From positions 1-64,000 of the forward strand of contig JAJUJL010000009.1 of the NCBI GenBank assembly GCA_029265355.1: a stretch of DNA of 64,000 bases, written 5' to 3'. The notes beneath the pieces were generated by a model. That model saw only the letters and a list, made by a program, of their open reading frames with translations, made no database searches and had not been told where the DNA came from. Below, in pieces: positions 18,714 to 26,935 of the stretch. This DNA comes from Chloroflexota bacterium (GTDB lineage Bacteria; Chloroflexota; Anaerolineae; Anaerolineales; UBA4823). The stretch's first letter is position 1; every line of letters starts with the position of its first letter. The position numbers and the translations under genes were made by a program.

Positions 18714-19112
18714 ATGACCCATATCATCACGAGCTTGTGTCTGCGAGACTCGGGCTGTGTTGAGGTATGCCCCGTGGAGTGCATCGTGCCGGGTAAGCCA
18801 CAAGAAGAATGGCCGTGGTATTATATTGACCCTGACACCTGCATCGACTGCGGCGCCTGCATCCCCGAGTGCCCCTATGAGGCGATCTTCCCCGAAGACG
18901 AAGTACCCTCAGCCTATGTCGCCAAAGGCGGTGAATACATCAGCCGGCTTGGCTTGACCGGTCACTACGAAGGCACCAACCATCATGGCGAACCCGTCGT
19001 TCTGGATTGCGTGCGCACTCTCGAAGCAGGTGAGGTGGTTGATCTTACACCTGATATTCAACCCAATTACGATTACTTCAGCAAAGGTCCCGGCTACTCC
19101 GCGGTTGGATAA
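18714..19112 (+). CDS. Ferredoxin, 7Fe/8Fe type with C-terminal extension
   Basis: The 132-residue protein has two cluster motifs: C-x6-C...CPVEC near the N-terminus (LCLRDSGCVEVCPVECI) and CIDCGACIPECP (about 44-55). The first lacks the regular CxxCxxC spacing, as in FdxA-type 3Fe-4S/4Fe-4S ferredoxins. A 70-residue tail without Cys follows. It carries electrons at low potential; the partner is unknown. GGAGG precedes the ATG, and TACAAT at 18659-18664 is a likely -10. Confidence 0.88.
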   Translation: MTHIITSLCLRDSGCVEVCPVECIVPGKPQEEWPWYYIDPDTCIDCGACIPECPYEAIFPEDEVPSAYVAKGGEYISRLGLTGHYEGTNHHGEPVVLDCVRTLEAGEVVDLTPDIQPNYDYFSKGPGYSAVG

Positions 19113-19134
19113 TCCACCGGTGGGTAAAAACAAT

Positions 19135-19163
19135 ATCAGCGCCCCAAGACATGGGGCGCTGAT
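19135..19163. terminator. Bidirectional terminator hairpin
   Basis: A perfect 12-bp stem (19135-19146 with 19152-19163) with a 5-nt loop sits between the convergent ferredoxin and lipoprotein genes, followed by a CT-rich tail. Confidence 0.75.
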
Positions 19164-19184
19164 TGCTCTTAAGGGGTTGCCGAT

Positions 19185-20051
19185 TTAGCGATTGCGCAGT
19201 TCCAGGTTGCCGGCGCCCATATTGACATTGATCGTTAGCCTCGGCCCCTCCCCAGGCAGAAGATACTCGTTACCATTTCTTTCCCAGGCGCCGCTCAAAT
19301 CAACATTGGATAATCCACCATCGAAAAACAAGCGTGCATTGACATTTTCCGGCACGATCAATTCGACGGAGCTGACGCCAGTATCGATCGTCACCGTGGC
19401 ATCTTGTTGCAACTCGCCAGAGAAATCTAAAGTGTAACTCCCAGCTCCCCCCTTGAACTCGAGCCGCTCAAAATTGGCGTTTGCCAAGCGGGTGAGGCGC
19501 ACTGAAGAAGCCCCGGTTTCATAGCGCAGCGAATCCATCAGCACGTGATTGGGCGAGGAAAAATCCACCTCCACATCCGAAGCCCCATCCGTAATGCGCA
19601 GTGAGTGCAAAGAAAGTCCACCCAGATCAAAAATACCCTCATACGCGCCGGCATTGATGGTCAGTTCCATAGGAGTATCCAACAATTTGAGATCCCATTT
19701 ATGCTCAAAGCGCGAGCGGAAGTTGGGCAATCCCTGGATCTCAAGGTCGCCCGTCTCGAGGCGCACCTGGCTGCCATCTACCCGCACCTTCGGCTTCAAC
19801 TCTTCGACGTTATAGGTAGCAGTGCCCTCGACCAGAGCCGTTTCCGCGCCCGGGGAGAGATAAAGCTCTCCCGCGCCAAACGCCAGCGTCAACTGCAACG
19901 CGCCTGTGCTGGCCGGTAGCGGAATGTTCACATCTTCCACGACAGTCGGTATGGTGCGAACATTTTCGACGGGAAAATTGATGGTGATACCGCATGCCAT
20001 AGTGACGATGGCAAGAACCAGCAAAGGTATGAACATTTTACGAGTTAACAT
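19185..20051 (-). CDS. Toastrack-like lipoprotein
   Basis: The 288-residue protein starts with a lipoprotein signal (MLTRKMFIPLL then the lipobox VTMAC, Cys near residue 20). The rest is beta-strand rich with repeats such as GAYEGIFDLGGLSL, GASDVEVDFSS and GAGSYTLDFSG. This matches the toastrack/DUF4097-LiaF fold that forms a stacked beta-helix. No catalytic residues are evident. The ATG at 20051 has GGAAGGAG upstream. A similar fold occurs in the divergent gene at 20817, so the two probably act together at the envelope. Confidence 0.78.
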   Translation of the reverse strand: MLTRKMFIPLLVLAIVTMACGITINFPVENVRTIPTVVEDVNIPLPASTGALQLTLAFGAGELYLSPGAETALVEGTATYNVEELKPKVRVDGSQVRLETGDLEIQGLPNFRSRFEHKWDLKLLDTPMELTINAGAYEGIFDLGGLSLHSLRITDGASDVEVDFSSPNHVLMDSLRYETGASSVRLTRLANANFERLEFKGGAGSYTLDFSGELQQDATVTIDTGVSSVELIVPENVNARLFFDGGLSNVDLSGAWERNGNEYLLPGEGPRLTINVNMGAGNLELRNR

Positions 20052-20145
20052 GACAGAACTCCTTCCAAATGATTGTTCTAGATAAATATACGGTTGGAAG
20101 AAGCTCTGGTTGCGCAAGATCTAAGTTTGGTGTCAAGGCGGTGCC

Positions 20146-20700
20146 TTAAGCGCTTTCTACTGGCGCTGCAACAACCAGGCGAACCACTAAACCTAATAAT
20201 AGGTATACCAGACCAAGAAATATCAGCAGGAATTTTATCGAGGCGCACACGTAAGCGATCACAGGCCAGAATGATTGTTGAGCGCCAAACAAAAACGCCG
20301 TTAAGGCAATATTTTCTGTGGCATCCAGGCCTGCAGCCAGCCACATTCCGCCTGCCAGCCACTCCCCTGCCGATGAGAGCGGCCAGCGTCTTTTCACGAG
20401 CACACTGCTCGCCCAGCGACAAGCCTGGCTGATGGTGATGGCATACAAAGGCATGAACAAGTAATCCAGGCCCAATGAAAACGCAGCTCTCAGCATGACC
20501 GGCGAATCCCAGGAGGAGATGATCGCGTTTGCTTGTTGCGGCGTCCGGGCAAATTCATAAGATATGATTCCATAAGGCGCCTGCTGTGTCGTGAGGGGTG
20601 AACCAATCCAATTCAAAGCGAGCATCACCAACAGGGTAAAAAATAAATATCGGAAAAAAAGGTGCACCCGAATGACTGCTCCAGGATGCTGGTTGGACAT
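20146..20700 (-). CDS. Four-segment membrane protein, unknown
   Basis: I do not recognise this 184-residue protein. It has about four membrane segments (18-35, 72-90, 115-130, 148-172), an Arg/Lys-rich loop around 100 and few polar motifs apart from LAAGLDATENIALTAFL. It lies upstream of the toastrack lipoprotein on the same strand and divergent from the LiaF-like gene. Ribosome binding site GGAGG lies before the ATG. Confidence 0.7.
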   Translation of the reverse strand: MSNQHPGAVIRVHLFFRYLFFTLLVMLALNWIGSPLTTQQAPYGIISYEFARTPQQANAIISSWDSPVMLRAAFSLGLDYLFMPLYAITISQACRWASSVLVKRRWPLSSAGEWLAGGMWLAAGLDATENIALTAFLFGAQQSFWPVIAYVCASIKFLLIFLGLVYLLLGLVVRLVVAAPVESA

Positions 20701-20816
20701 ATTTCCTCCCCAAAGATCTGGATAAATTTTCGAGATGGCGCGAAGCTTTATGACCTTTTACGTATATTATATAGTTGACGTTGATTAAAAATTTTGCCTT
20801 GTTAGGAAATATAACT

Positions 20817-21770
20817 ATGTCTCAACCCTCGCATGATGCTCCCAAACATTACCCCTCCGTGGTGGGCCCAACCTTGCTCATCGGCATCGGTGTGATCTTG
20901 CTACTGCAGAACCTGGGACTGATCCCAGCTCAAAGCTGGTGGCTGGCTGCTCGCTTATGGCCGCTCGCCTTGATTGTACTCGGAATCGATGTCATCGTTG
21001 GTCGGCGGTCGGTGATCGGGACACTCCTCGCGGGTTTAGCCGCAGTCGCGGTCGTCGGAGGCGTCATTTTCATCATGCTCTTTCCTGGACTTGTCGCAAG
21101 CAGTCAACTCATACAGCCGGTTGAGCTGATCGAAAAGCGTTTCGAAGTCCCCTTCCAGGACGCGCAAATGGCCGATGTCACCATCGATTGGTACATCGGT
21201 CAAAATACCCTGACCGCTCTGCCTGCTTCGAGCAACAACGCTCTCGTCGCGGATCTCAAGAGCTACGCTGAGATCGACTTCGACGCTACCACAACCGGCG
21301 ATCAGCTCGAGATCAAGCTTGGCAGGCAACCGAGAATGAATTTTGGCCTGAGCTGGCCACAGGATATATCATGGGAGGTGGGTCTGCACCCTGACCTGCT
21401 CTACAACCTTTACCTGGATGCTGGGGTTGGCAGCAATGAGTTTGATTTGAGCGCCCTGCGCCTGAACCGCGTCGAAATCGACCAGGGCGCAGGCGCGATC
21501 CACCTCTCCTTGCCATCGGGTAGCTACCAGGTTGAGATCGATGGCGGGGCAGGAGCAATCGACCTGGAGTTGCCCTCAGGCGCGGCGGTTCAAGTGGTGC
21601 TGGATTCAGGTGCAGGGGCATTCAACCCTGGCCCCGGGCTTGAGTTGGTCCAGGGCAGCCGGCAAGAGGATGGCATCTGGGAAACAGCCGCCTTTTCGAC
21701 ATCAACAGATGCCATTCGCATCAGCATTGATCAAGGCGCTGGTGCAATCAGCGCCCGTGTACGCCCGTAA
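20817..21770 (+). CDS. LiaF-like membrane protein with toastrack domain
   Basis: The 317-residue protein has an N-terminal LiaI/LiaF-type transmembrane module (three or four segments, about 10-95, with LLIGIGVILLLQNLGL and WPLALIVLGIDVIVGRR). An extracytoplasmic beta-rich domain (about 110-317) contains repeated GAGAI units (DQGAGAIHLSLPSG, GGAGAIDLELPSG, SGAGAFNPG). LiaF proteins inhibit an envelope-stress kinase in Firmicutes. No LiaRS pair is adjacent here. I chose the ATG at 20817 on the basis of the AGGA site; the frame opens 14 codons earlier. Confidence 0.82.
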   Translation: MSQPSHDAPKHYPSVVGPTLLIGIGVILLLQNLGLIPAQSWWLAARLWPLALIVLGIDVIVGRRSVIGTLLAGLAAVAVVGGVIFIMLFPGLVASSQLIQPVELIEKRFEVPFQDAQMADVTIDWYIGQNTLTALPASSNNALVADLKSYAEIDFDATTTGDQLEIKLGRQPRMNFGLSWPQDISWEVGLHPDLLYNLYLDAGVGSNEFDLSALRLNRVEIDQGAGAIHLSLPSGSYQVEIDGGAGAIDLELPSGAAVQVVLDSGAGAFNPGPGLELVQGSRQEDGIWETAAFSTSTDAIRISIDQGAGAISARVRP

Positions 21771-21803
21771 ATTACTTGAAAACACGAATAGAGGAGATAA
21801 ATT

Positions 21804-22223
21804 ATGTCCGATACACCTCCCCCATCCCAGGATAGCATTTCTGAAGAGTTCCGACGCCTGGGCGAAAACCTGATCGACACCCTGCGCGCGGCCTGGGACA
21901 GCCCTGAAAGAAAGCGCCTGCACCAGGAAGTGAGCGAGGGGCTGGATGAGTTGGCAAAAACGATTCGCATGGAAATCGAAACATTCGAGGAAAGCCCCAC
22001 CGGGCAACGACTGCGTTCTGATGTGGAAGACTTGCGCCAGCGCATCCGCACCGGTGAGATGGAGTCAAAACTGCGCACAGAGATGCTCAATGCGCTGCGC
22101 CTGGTAAACGAGGAGCTGCACAAAGTATCTGAACGATGGAAAGGTTCCAGCGCAGGAACACCCGAGACAGACCAGGCCCCACAACCTGAGCAACCTGCTA
22201 GCCCTCCTTCTGATCCCGCCTGA
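21804..22223 (+). CDS. Charged helical protein, unknown
   Basis: The 139-residue protein is soluble and almost wholly helical, with heptad-like patterns (about 10-110, for example QEVSEGLDELAKTIRMEIE) and a disordered Pro/Glu tail. I recognise no family with certainty. A GGAG site lies before the ATG. It follows the LiaF-like gene by 33 bp and leads into the two GerW-like genes, so it is probably one operon. Confidence 0.72.
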   Translation: MSDTPPPSQDSISEEFRRLGENLIDTLRAAWDSPERKRLHQEVSEGLDELAKTIRMEIETFEESPTGQRLRSDVEDLRQRIRTGEMESKLRTEMLNALRLVNEELHKVSERWKGSSAGTPETDQAPQPEQPASPPSDPA

Positions 22224-22242
22224 ACTTGAAAGGAGCTCACCC

Positions 22243-22548
22243 ATGGCATTTGCACCCCTTCGCATGGAAACTCGTGCGGGTAAAACAACACAAGCTGGTG
22301 GGCGATCCCTCACGCCATTCTCCCAGGCCCTCATCTTGAGCTTCCCAGGCATGTTGGGAGGCCTGGTTTGGAACCGTCCCGTCTCAGTGCTGGTGCGTGA
22401 GCCAGACGGCAGCGAGATTGTTATACCTGTTGTGGATCGAACCCGCCAGATCGAGCTGGCCCTGCTGGGAGCCGTTGCAGGATTCAGCTTGTTTATATTG
22501 ATCTCTCGCATCCTTTTAGACAGAAAATCATCTGGAGAACTATCATGA
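22243..22548 (+). CDS. Short GerW-related membrane protein
   Basis: The 101-residue protein resembles the C-terminal half of the next gene product. A RPVSVLVREPDG strand is followed by IVIPVVDRTRQI and a single membrane helix (about 72-95). It lacks the N-terminal helix and the glycine-rich loop of GerW proteins. AAGGAG precedes the ATG. Its stop overlaps the next ATG by 4 bp. A role as a truncated paralogue that partners the full-length protein is inference. Confidence 0.65.
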   Translation: MAFAPLRMETRAGKTTQAGGRSLTPFSQALILSFPGMLGGLVWNRPVSVLVREPDGSEIVIPVVDRTRQIELALLGAVAGFSLFILISRILLDRKSSGELS

Positions 22549-22973
22549 ACGAACAAACTAAGAATAATGACGTTGACTTAGAGGCCAGCGCAGAAGCCAG
22601 TCTGTCGGCAGTTCAAGAGACCATGGATCGTTTCCTGGAAGTTGCCGATGTTAAATCGGTTTATGGTCAACCGGTCGAACACGGAGATACGATAGTGATC
22701 CCGGCCGCTGAGGTGCTCTGCGGCATGGCATTTGGCGCGGGGTATGGGTATGGCAAATCGAATGATCCCGAAGAACAAAACCAGGGAAGCGGCGGTGGCG
22801 GCGGCGGTGGCGGTCGGACTTTTTCGCGCCCAGTTGCCGTGATCATAGCAAGCCCCGAAGGTGTGCGCATCGACCCTGTGATTGACATCACCAAACTTGG
22901 ATTGGCAGGTTTAACCGCCCTTGGCTTTATGCTGAGCGTTCTGGCGCGGATGTCAAAACATTCTTCGGATTGA
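22545..22973 (+). CDS. GerW/YtfJ-family protein
   Basis: The 142-residue protein matches the GerW (YtfJ) family. It has QETMDRFLEVADVKSVYGQPVEHGDTIVIPAAEV in outline, GFGAGYGYG-type turns, an eight-Gly run near 85, the RPVAVIIASPEGVRIDPVID strand and a C-terminal membrane helix. YtfJ is a spore protein in Bacillus, but homologues are common in non-sporulating bacteria, where their role is unknown. It ends the LiaF-like operon. Confidence 0.85.
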   Translation: MNEQTKNNDVDLEASAEASLSAVQETMDRFLEVADVKSVYGQPVEHGDTIVIPAAEVLCGMAFGAGYGYGKSNDPEEQNQGSGGGGGGGGRTFSRPVAVIIASPEGVRIDPVIDITKLGLAGLTALGFMLSVLARMSKHSSD

Positions 22974-22997
22974 TACACGAGCCAAGCATGTTATAAT
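22970..22997 (+). promoter_or_regulatory. Promoter of the STAS/anti-sigma operon
   Basis: TTGATA (22970-22975), a 16-bp spacer and TATAAT (22992-22997). The -35 box overlaps the gerW-like stop codon. The STAS start lies 46 bp downstream with a GGAGAAGGAG site. Confidence 0.65.
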
Positions 22998-23043
22998 CTG
23001 CAAACTGTTCCACCCCCACGGGCTTTATGAGGAGAAGGAGACG

Positions 23044-23379
23044 ATGGACATCAGCATCACAGAATATAAACGCTGTGACGTAGTCAAGGCTAACGGACGC
23101 ATTGATAGCAGCACTGCACCTCAACTGGAAGAAGCATTGAACTCAATCATCGAAGCGGGTCGATATAAGATCGTTTTTGATATGAGTGATGTGACCTTTA
23201 TGTCCAGTAAAGGTTGGTGGGTTTTAATCGAAACCCAAAAGAAGTGCAAACGCTATAAGCGCGGTGAGATCATCCTGGTCAAGGTCAATCCCAATATTCG
23301 CGACTCCCTCAACCTGGTTGGTATGGGTTCATACTTCCAGATGTTCGATGACCTTACGGCTGCAGTTGGCAGCTTCTAA
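23044..23379 (+). CDS. Anti-sigma factor antagonist (STAS domain)
   Basis: The 111-residue single-domain STAS protein of the SpoIIAA/RsbV type has NGRIDSSTAPQLEEAL and the phosphorylation region DMSDVTFMSSKGWW (Ser about 58-59). The dephosphorylated form normally binds the anti-sigma kinase encoded next door. The genes are adjacent and probably co-transcribed. No sigma factor gene lies nearby. Confidence 0.9.
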   Translation: MDISITEYKRCDVVKANGRIDSSTAPQLEEALNSIIEAGRYKIVFDMSDVTFMSSKGWWVLIETQKKCKRYKRGEIILVKVNPNIRDSLNLVGMGSYFQMFDDLTAAVGSF

Positions 23380-23395
23380 CGTGTACACAGCCTTG

Positions 23396-23812
23396 ATGAG
23401 CACACTCCGCCTTCCAGGCCGGTTCGAGAGCCTGCCCAAAATCGGCGAATTCGTCGTCAAAGCCGCCCGCGCTGCTGGATTGGATGAGCGCGCTGTTTAT
23501 GCGGTCGAACTGGCAGTGGACGAAGCCTGCAGCAATATCATCGACCATGCGTACGGTGGAGAAGGCATCGGAGACCTGGAGTGTGAGGTGAGCTGGCAGG
23601 AGGATAAATTGATCATCATCCTGCGAGATTTTGGGAAACCTTTCGACCCGGAGGCAATTCCTGACCCCAAAATCGGGGTTTCCATCGATGAGCTGAAACC
23701 GCGCGGCGTGGGGTTTTTCCTCATGAAAAAAATGATGGACGAAATCCGCTACAGCTATACCCCAGAAAGCGGAAACACGCTCACCATGATCAAGCAGAAG
23801 CTCTCCACCTGA
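23396..23812 (+). CDS. Anti-sigma factor / serine kinase (RsbW-like)
   Basis: This is a 138-residue GHKL ATPase. The N box is ELAVDEACSNIIDHAYGG, the G1 box LRDFGKPFDP, and the G2 region RGVGFFLMKKMMDE. Such kinases phosphorylate their STAS partner and sequester a sigma factor or control another output. The ATG at 23396 was chosen; a GTG at 23381, two bases after the STAS stop, is equally possible. Confidence 0.88.
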   Translation: MSTLRLPGRFESLPKIGEFVVKAARAAGLDERAVYAVELAVDEACSNIIDHAYGGEGIGDLECEVSWQEDKLIIILRDFGKPFDPEAIPDPKIGVSIDELKPRGVGFFLMKKMMDEIRYSYTPESGNTLTMIKQKLST

Positions 23813-23848
23813 ACAAGGCGCAGGCGCATCAGCAAACCGTAATCAAAG

Positions 23849-23885
23849 CATGCGAGGCAACCCAGGTTGCTTCGCATGTTTCATT
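23849..23885 (+). terminator. Terminator after the RsbW-like gene
   Basis: A 13-14 bp stem (23849-23862 with 23865-23878, one G-U pair) is followed by TTTCATT. It lies 37 bp after the stop codon. Confidence 0.75.
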
Positions 23886-24161
23886 AATCAACGTGAGTTC
23901 GGGATAAGGGATTTTGGGTTGTGTTGGATGCCTAAAAGTTGGTCGTCCATCACAAGCTCCTCACGCCGATCTCACCCATCTCTCCGAAGAAGAGCGCCAA
24001 TGTTTTACCAGTTATAACTTGCCCCTAGAGTTCAGTCAAAGCCTGGAAGAGCAGATCCGGGCAGCATCAAGCAGGCTTAATAATAGCTAGACGGTATGAG
24101 GATATCGATTCCGGAAGCGGGTTATCCAATCACATCCCGCCTTATATCGCCATGCGTGCCA
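23886..24161. other. Intergenic, possible gene remnant
   Basis: No recognisable complete gene. A plus-strand frame is open from about 23908 to a TAG at 24088-24090. It encodes a hydrophilic stretch with LTHLSEEERQCF and LEEQIRAASSRL, but it has no ATG and no ribosome binding site. It could be a decayed gene end or chance. Confidence 0.3.
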
Positions 24162-24731
24162 TCATACCTTGACGGCTAACAGGCTGGCGACCGGTCTGGG
24201 GTGGGAACCGCTGCCCTCGATCCATTCTTCTCGATAGTGCAGCACTTTCAGCCCTGAGAACAGTTCTCTCAATTCACCCGGCGCCAGCAAATACTCTTCT
24301 GGGATGTCCGGCTGTATCCGGCGCATTTCTCGGGTGAGTGTCTCAACGACCAGTACACCTCCTGGGCGCAACGCTCGCGGGAAATCGCGCCACACGCTGC
24401 GTTCCAGGTAATAGAAGTTGATGATCAGGTCGAAGCGATTGGCTGGCAGCGGGAAATGGCATAGGTCAGCCTGCACTAACCACAGCGCGGGATAACGCAT
24501 CCTGGCGCGTCGAAGCGCCACCATCGAAATATCCACCCCGATCACCTGCAAACCTCGCTTGCTCAGATACCCCGCGTTACCTCCCAATCCCGTCGCCGCA
24601 TCCAATGCCAGCCCACGAGTTGGCAAATACGGCTCACAGGACAATAAAAATTCCCGAGGCCCTGGGTCTCTGTGATACCGGGCATCATTCTGGTAGCGCG
24701 TATTCCAACGCTCAGCATCACTCTGTGGCAT
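24162..24731 (-). CDS. SAM-dependent methyltransferase, TehB-like
   Basis: The 189-residue class I methyltransferase starts with ERWNTRYQND. It has the SAM-binding loop ALDAATGLGGNAGYL, the acidic residue at the end of the second strand in VIGVDIS, and FDLIINFYYLER. The closest pattern is the TehB/thiopurine-type group; the substrate is not identifiable. Its start overlaps the end of the MFS gene by 14 bp, so the two are coupled on the minus strand. Confidence 0.85.
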   Translation of the reverse strand: MPQSDAERWNTRYQNDARYHRDPGPREFLLSCEPYLPTRGLALDAATGLGGNAGYLSKRGLQVIGVDISMVALRRARMRYPALWLVQADLCHFPLPANRFDLIINFYYLERSVWRDFPRALRPGGVLVVETLTREMRRIQPDIPEEYLLAPGELRELFSGLKVLHYREEWIEGSGSHPRPVASLLAVKV

Positions 24732-25932
24732 GGCGCCTCATTCCAGGCTCCGCATTGCGGGTAAACCACAGCGTCAGAGAAAGCAGCACCACACTCGCCA
24801 ACAAGCCCGCAGCGACGAAGATCAGCAAGCTTGGTGGTCCCCAGCTTTCGAAGAACTGCCCCACCAGCCAGGGAATGGTCATGCCCCCCATGCCGCCGCC
24901 GATGAACAACCAGCCAGCCGTCTCACCGCTAACGCCCATGCGCCGCCCGGCGAGCGCTACCATCGTCGGAAAAATGGAGGACATGCCAAAGCCCAGTCCG
25001 ATCGTGCCGATCCACAGTGCAGCGGATGAATGTGACCAGCCCGCCAGCACAACAACGCTCAGAAAGCACAGCACATAATCAAAATACAGCAAGTGGGAAG
25101 GTCGGATCTTCGCTGCGATTGGAATCGAAAGCAAACGCCCAGCAGTGAGCGAAGCCCAGAAAACCGACGTCATAGCAGCTGCGAGTGCAGTGCCAACCCC
25201 AACCTGCTCAGCGGCATAATTGAACACCCATCCGCCGTAACCACCCTCCGCGCCCACATAGAACAGCAGCACACCAGCAGCCAGCAGAACTAGAGGCAGG
25301 CGGGTTTTTCCCGTTGCAGCAGAATGGTGCGTGCTCTGTGGCACAGGGCTGGGCAATGGTAGCAACCAAAGCCCAGCGGGAAGTATAACTGCTGCCAGGA
25401 TCCAATATGCCCAATCAATATCATGGGTGGCGATGATCACCCTGCCAACCACAAAAGGCGATATCAGCGCCCCCAGGCCAAAGAAGAAATGCAGTCCATT
25501 TAGGTACGGGGCGACATTGCGGTGATGCAGCCAGACCAGCAGGGTATTGGCGCTCACATCCAGAGCACCCTCCGCCAGGCCAAGGATCAGCAGAGCCAGG
25601 CATAGCACGTAAATCGAAGGAATCATCGGCACCAATGCCATCATGATTGCCAGGGACAATATCATCACCACCAGCAGGCGATTGCCTGGCAGGCGATCCA
25701 CCGCTTTTCCACCCACCGCCGAACCCAATAAATAACCCAATGAGCGCATGACGAAGAGGATGGAGATGATGTTCAGGCGAACTCCCGTTTGCGCGGCCAG
25801 CTTTGCCAACGTGGGACCCAGGGATGCAGATACTGCGCCGAGAGAGAGAAACGCGAGATAGTAACCAGCGGTGATTGCCAGGCCGGTATTGCGGGTAATT
25901 ACTGCTTGTGCGGGGAGTGTGCTATGAGTCAT
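24718..25932 (-). CDS. MFS transporter
   Basis: The 404-residue protein has twelve predicted membrane segments in two halves. The half-repeat motif after TM2 (GSAVGGKAVDRLPGNR) and the second-half GRLLSIPIAAKIRPS mark the major facilitator superfamily, near the fucose permease/FGP-like group. The substrate is unknown. The ATG at 25932 is 7 nt from a TAAAAT box, so the transcript may be leaderless. The frame opens 9 codons earlier. Confidence 0.86.
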   Translation of the reverse strand: MTHSTLPAQAVITRNTGLAITAGYYLAFLSLGAVSASLGPTLAKLAAQTGVRLNIISILFVMRSLGYLLGSAVGGKAVDRLPGNRLLVVMILSLAIMMALVPMIPSIYVLCLALLILGLAEGALDVSANTLLVWLHHRNVAPYLNGLHFFFGLGALISPFVVGRVIIATHDIDWAYWILAAVILPAGLWLLPLPSPVPQSTHHSAATGKTRLPLVLLAAGVLLFYVGAEGGYGGWVFNYAAEQVGVGTALAAAMTSVFWASLTAGRLLSIPIAAKIRPSHLLYFDYVLCFLSVVVLAGWSHSSAALWIGTIGLGFGMSSIFPTMVALAGRRMGVSGETAGWLFIGGGMGGMTIPWLVGQFFESWGPPSLLIFVAAGLLASVVLLSLTLWFTRNAEPGMRRHATE

Positions 25933-25939
25933 GGAGTGT

Positions 25940-25976
25940 ATTTTACCTTGCATTTGCAAGCCTACCTTGTTATAGT
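25940..25976. promoter_or_regulatory. Divergent MFS/SRAP promoters, leaderless type
   Basis: A minus-strand TAAAAT (25940-25945) ends 7 nt before the MFS ATG. A plus-strand TATAGT (25971-25976) ends 6 nt before the SRAP ATG, with TTGCAT 17 bp upstream of it. Neither gene has a visible ribosome binding site. Confidence 0.5.
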
Positions 25977-25982
25977 TAAGCC

Positions 25983-26660
25983 ATGTGTGGTCGCTTTACG
26001 CTCACGGCAGATATCAATACCCTGCAAGAGACATTTCCTTGGGTAACTATCCCATCGGGAATGGCGCCGCGTTTCAACATCGCTCCGAGTCAGCCCGTAG
26101 CTGTCGTTGCTAACGATGGCGCGAATAAGTTGGATTTCTTCGTCTGGGGATTGATACCTTCTTGGGCCAAAGATCCATCCATTGGCAGCCGCATGATCAA
26201 CGCTCGCGCCGAAACCCTGGCAGAGAAGCCCTCGTTTCGCAATGCCTTCCGCAGGCGGCGCTGCCTGGTTTTGGCAGACGGATTCTTTGAATGGCAGAAA
26301 ATTCAAGAACCGAGCAACCGCCTGCGCAAGCAACCCATGTATATCCAATTGGCAGATGGGAAACCATTTGCCTTTGCCGGCTTGTGGGAGAGCTGGAACA
26401 GCCCGGATGGTTCGAACATACTGTCCTGCGCCATTATCACCACCCAGCCGAATGAGTTGATGGCCTCGATCCACGACCGCATGCCGGTCATACTGCCCGA
26501 GGAAAGCTACCTCGATTGGCTGCAACCGGGCGAAGTCAATACATCCAGCCTGGTTAAACTGCTTGCGCCTTACCAGGCAGGCCCCATGAAGGCTTACCCG
26601 GTTTCGACGATTGTTAACAACCCCGCCAACGACCTGCCAGCGACGATCCAGCCGCTTTAG
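25983..26660 (+). CDS. SOS response-associated peptidase (SRAP/YedK/HMCES family)
   Basis: The 225-residue protein has the invariant MCGRFTL start, whose Cys2 forms a thiazolidine crosslink with abasic sites in single-stranded DNA. It also has PRFNIAPSQP, WGLIPSWAKD, MINARAET, FEWQK with the catalytic Glu, and IHDRMPVIL with the active-site His. The family protects abasic sites from breakage. Length and motifs are standard. No LexA box is evident upstream. Confidence 0.94.
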   Translation: MCGRFTLTADINTLQETFPWVTIPSGMAPRFNIAPSQPVAVVANDGANKLDFFVWGLIPSWAKDPSIGSRMINARAETLAEKPSFRNAFRRRRCLVLADGFFEWQKIQEPSNRLRKQPMYIQLADGKPFAFAGLWESWNSPDGSNILSCAIITTQPNELMASIHDRMPVILPEESYLDWLQPGEVNTSSLVKLLAPYQAGPMKAYPVSTIVNNPANDLPATIQPL

Positions 26661-26677
26661 TTGGGGTTTCACCATTC

Positions 26678-26935
26678 ATGTTTGCTGACCAGGATAAGAT
26701 TGGGGCTTTATCGCTCTTCCTGTCTGGCAATCATGTCGAGCGAGGCTCACCAGATTATTACCGCCAGCCCCTACAACGGTTGGAGAGCGCGGAATTAGCT
26801 TACTGCGATCAGCAAAGGGCGCGCATGCATACCCGTTCAGGCACACATGCGCTGTTTGAACGTCGAGGCTTCATCGAAAGCTTCATCCACCAGTTTTGCC
26901 TGGAACAAGAGGGCACGTTGGATGCCAGAATTTGA
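26678..26935 (+). CDS. Doubtful small ORF
   Basis: An 85-codon open frame between the SRAP and radical SAM genes, overlapping the latter by 14 bp. The product (charged, Arg/Gln-rich, FERRGFIESFIHQFCLEQEG) matches no family I know, and no ribosome binding site is obvious. It may be untranslated leader. Confidence 0.25.
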   Translation: MFADQDKIGALSLFLSGNHVERGSPDYYRQPLQRLESAELAYCDQQRARMHTRSGTHALFERRGFIESFIHQFCLEQEGTLDARI

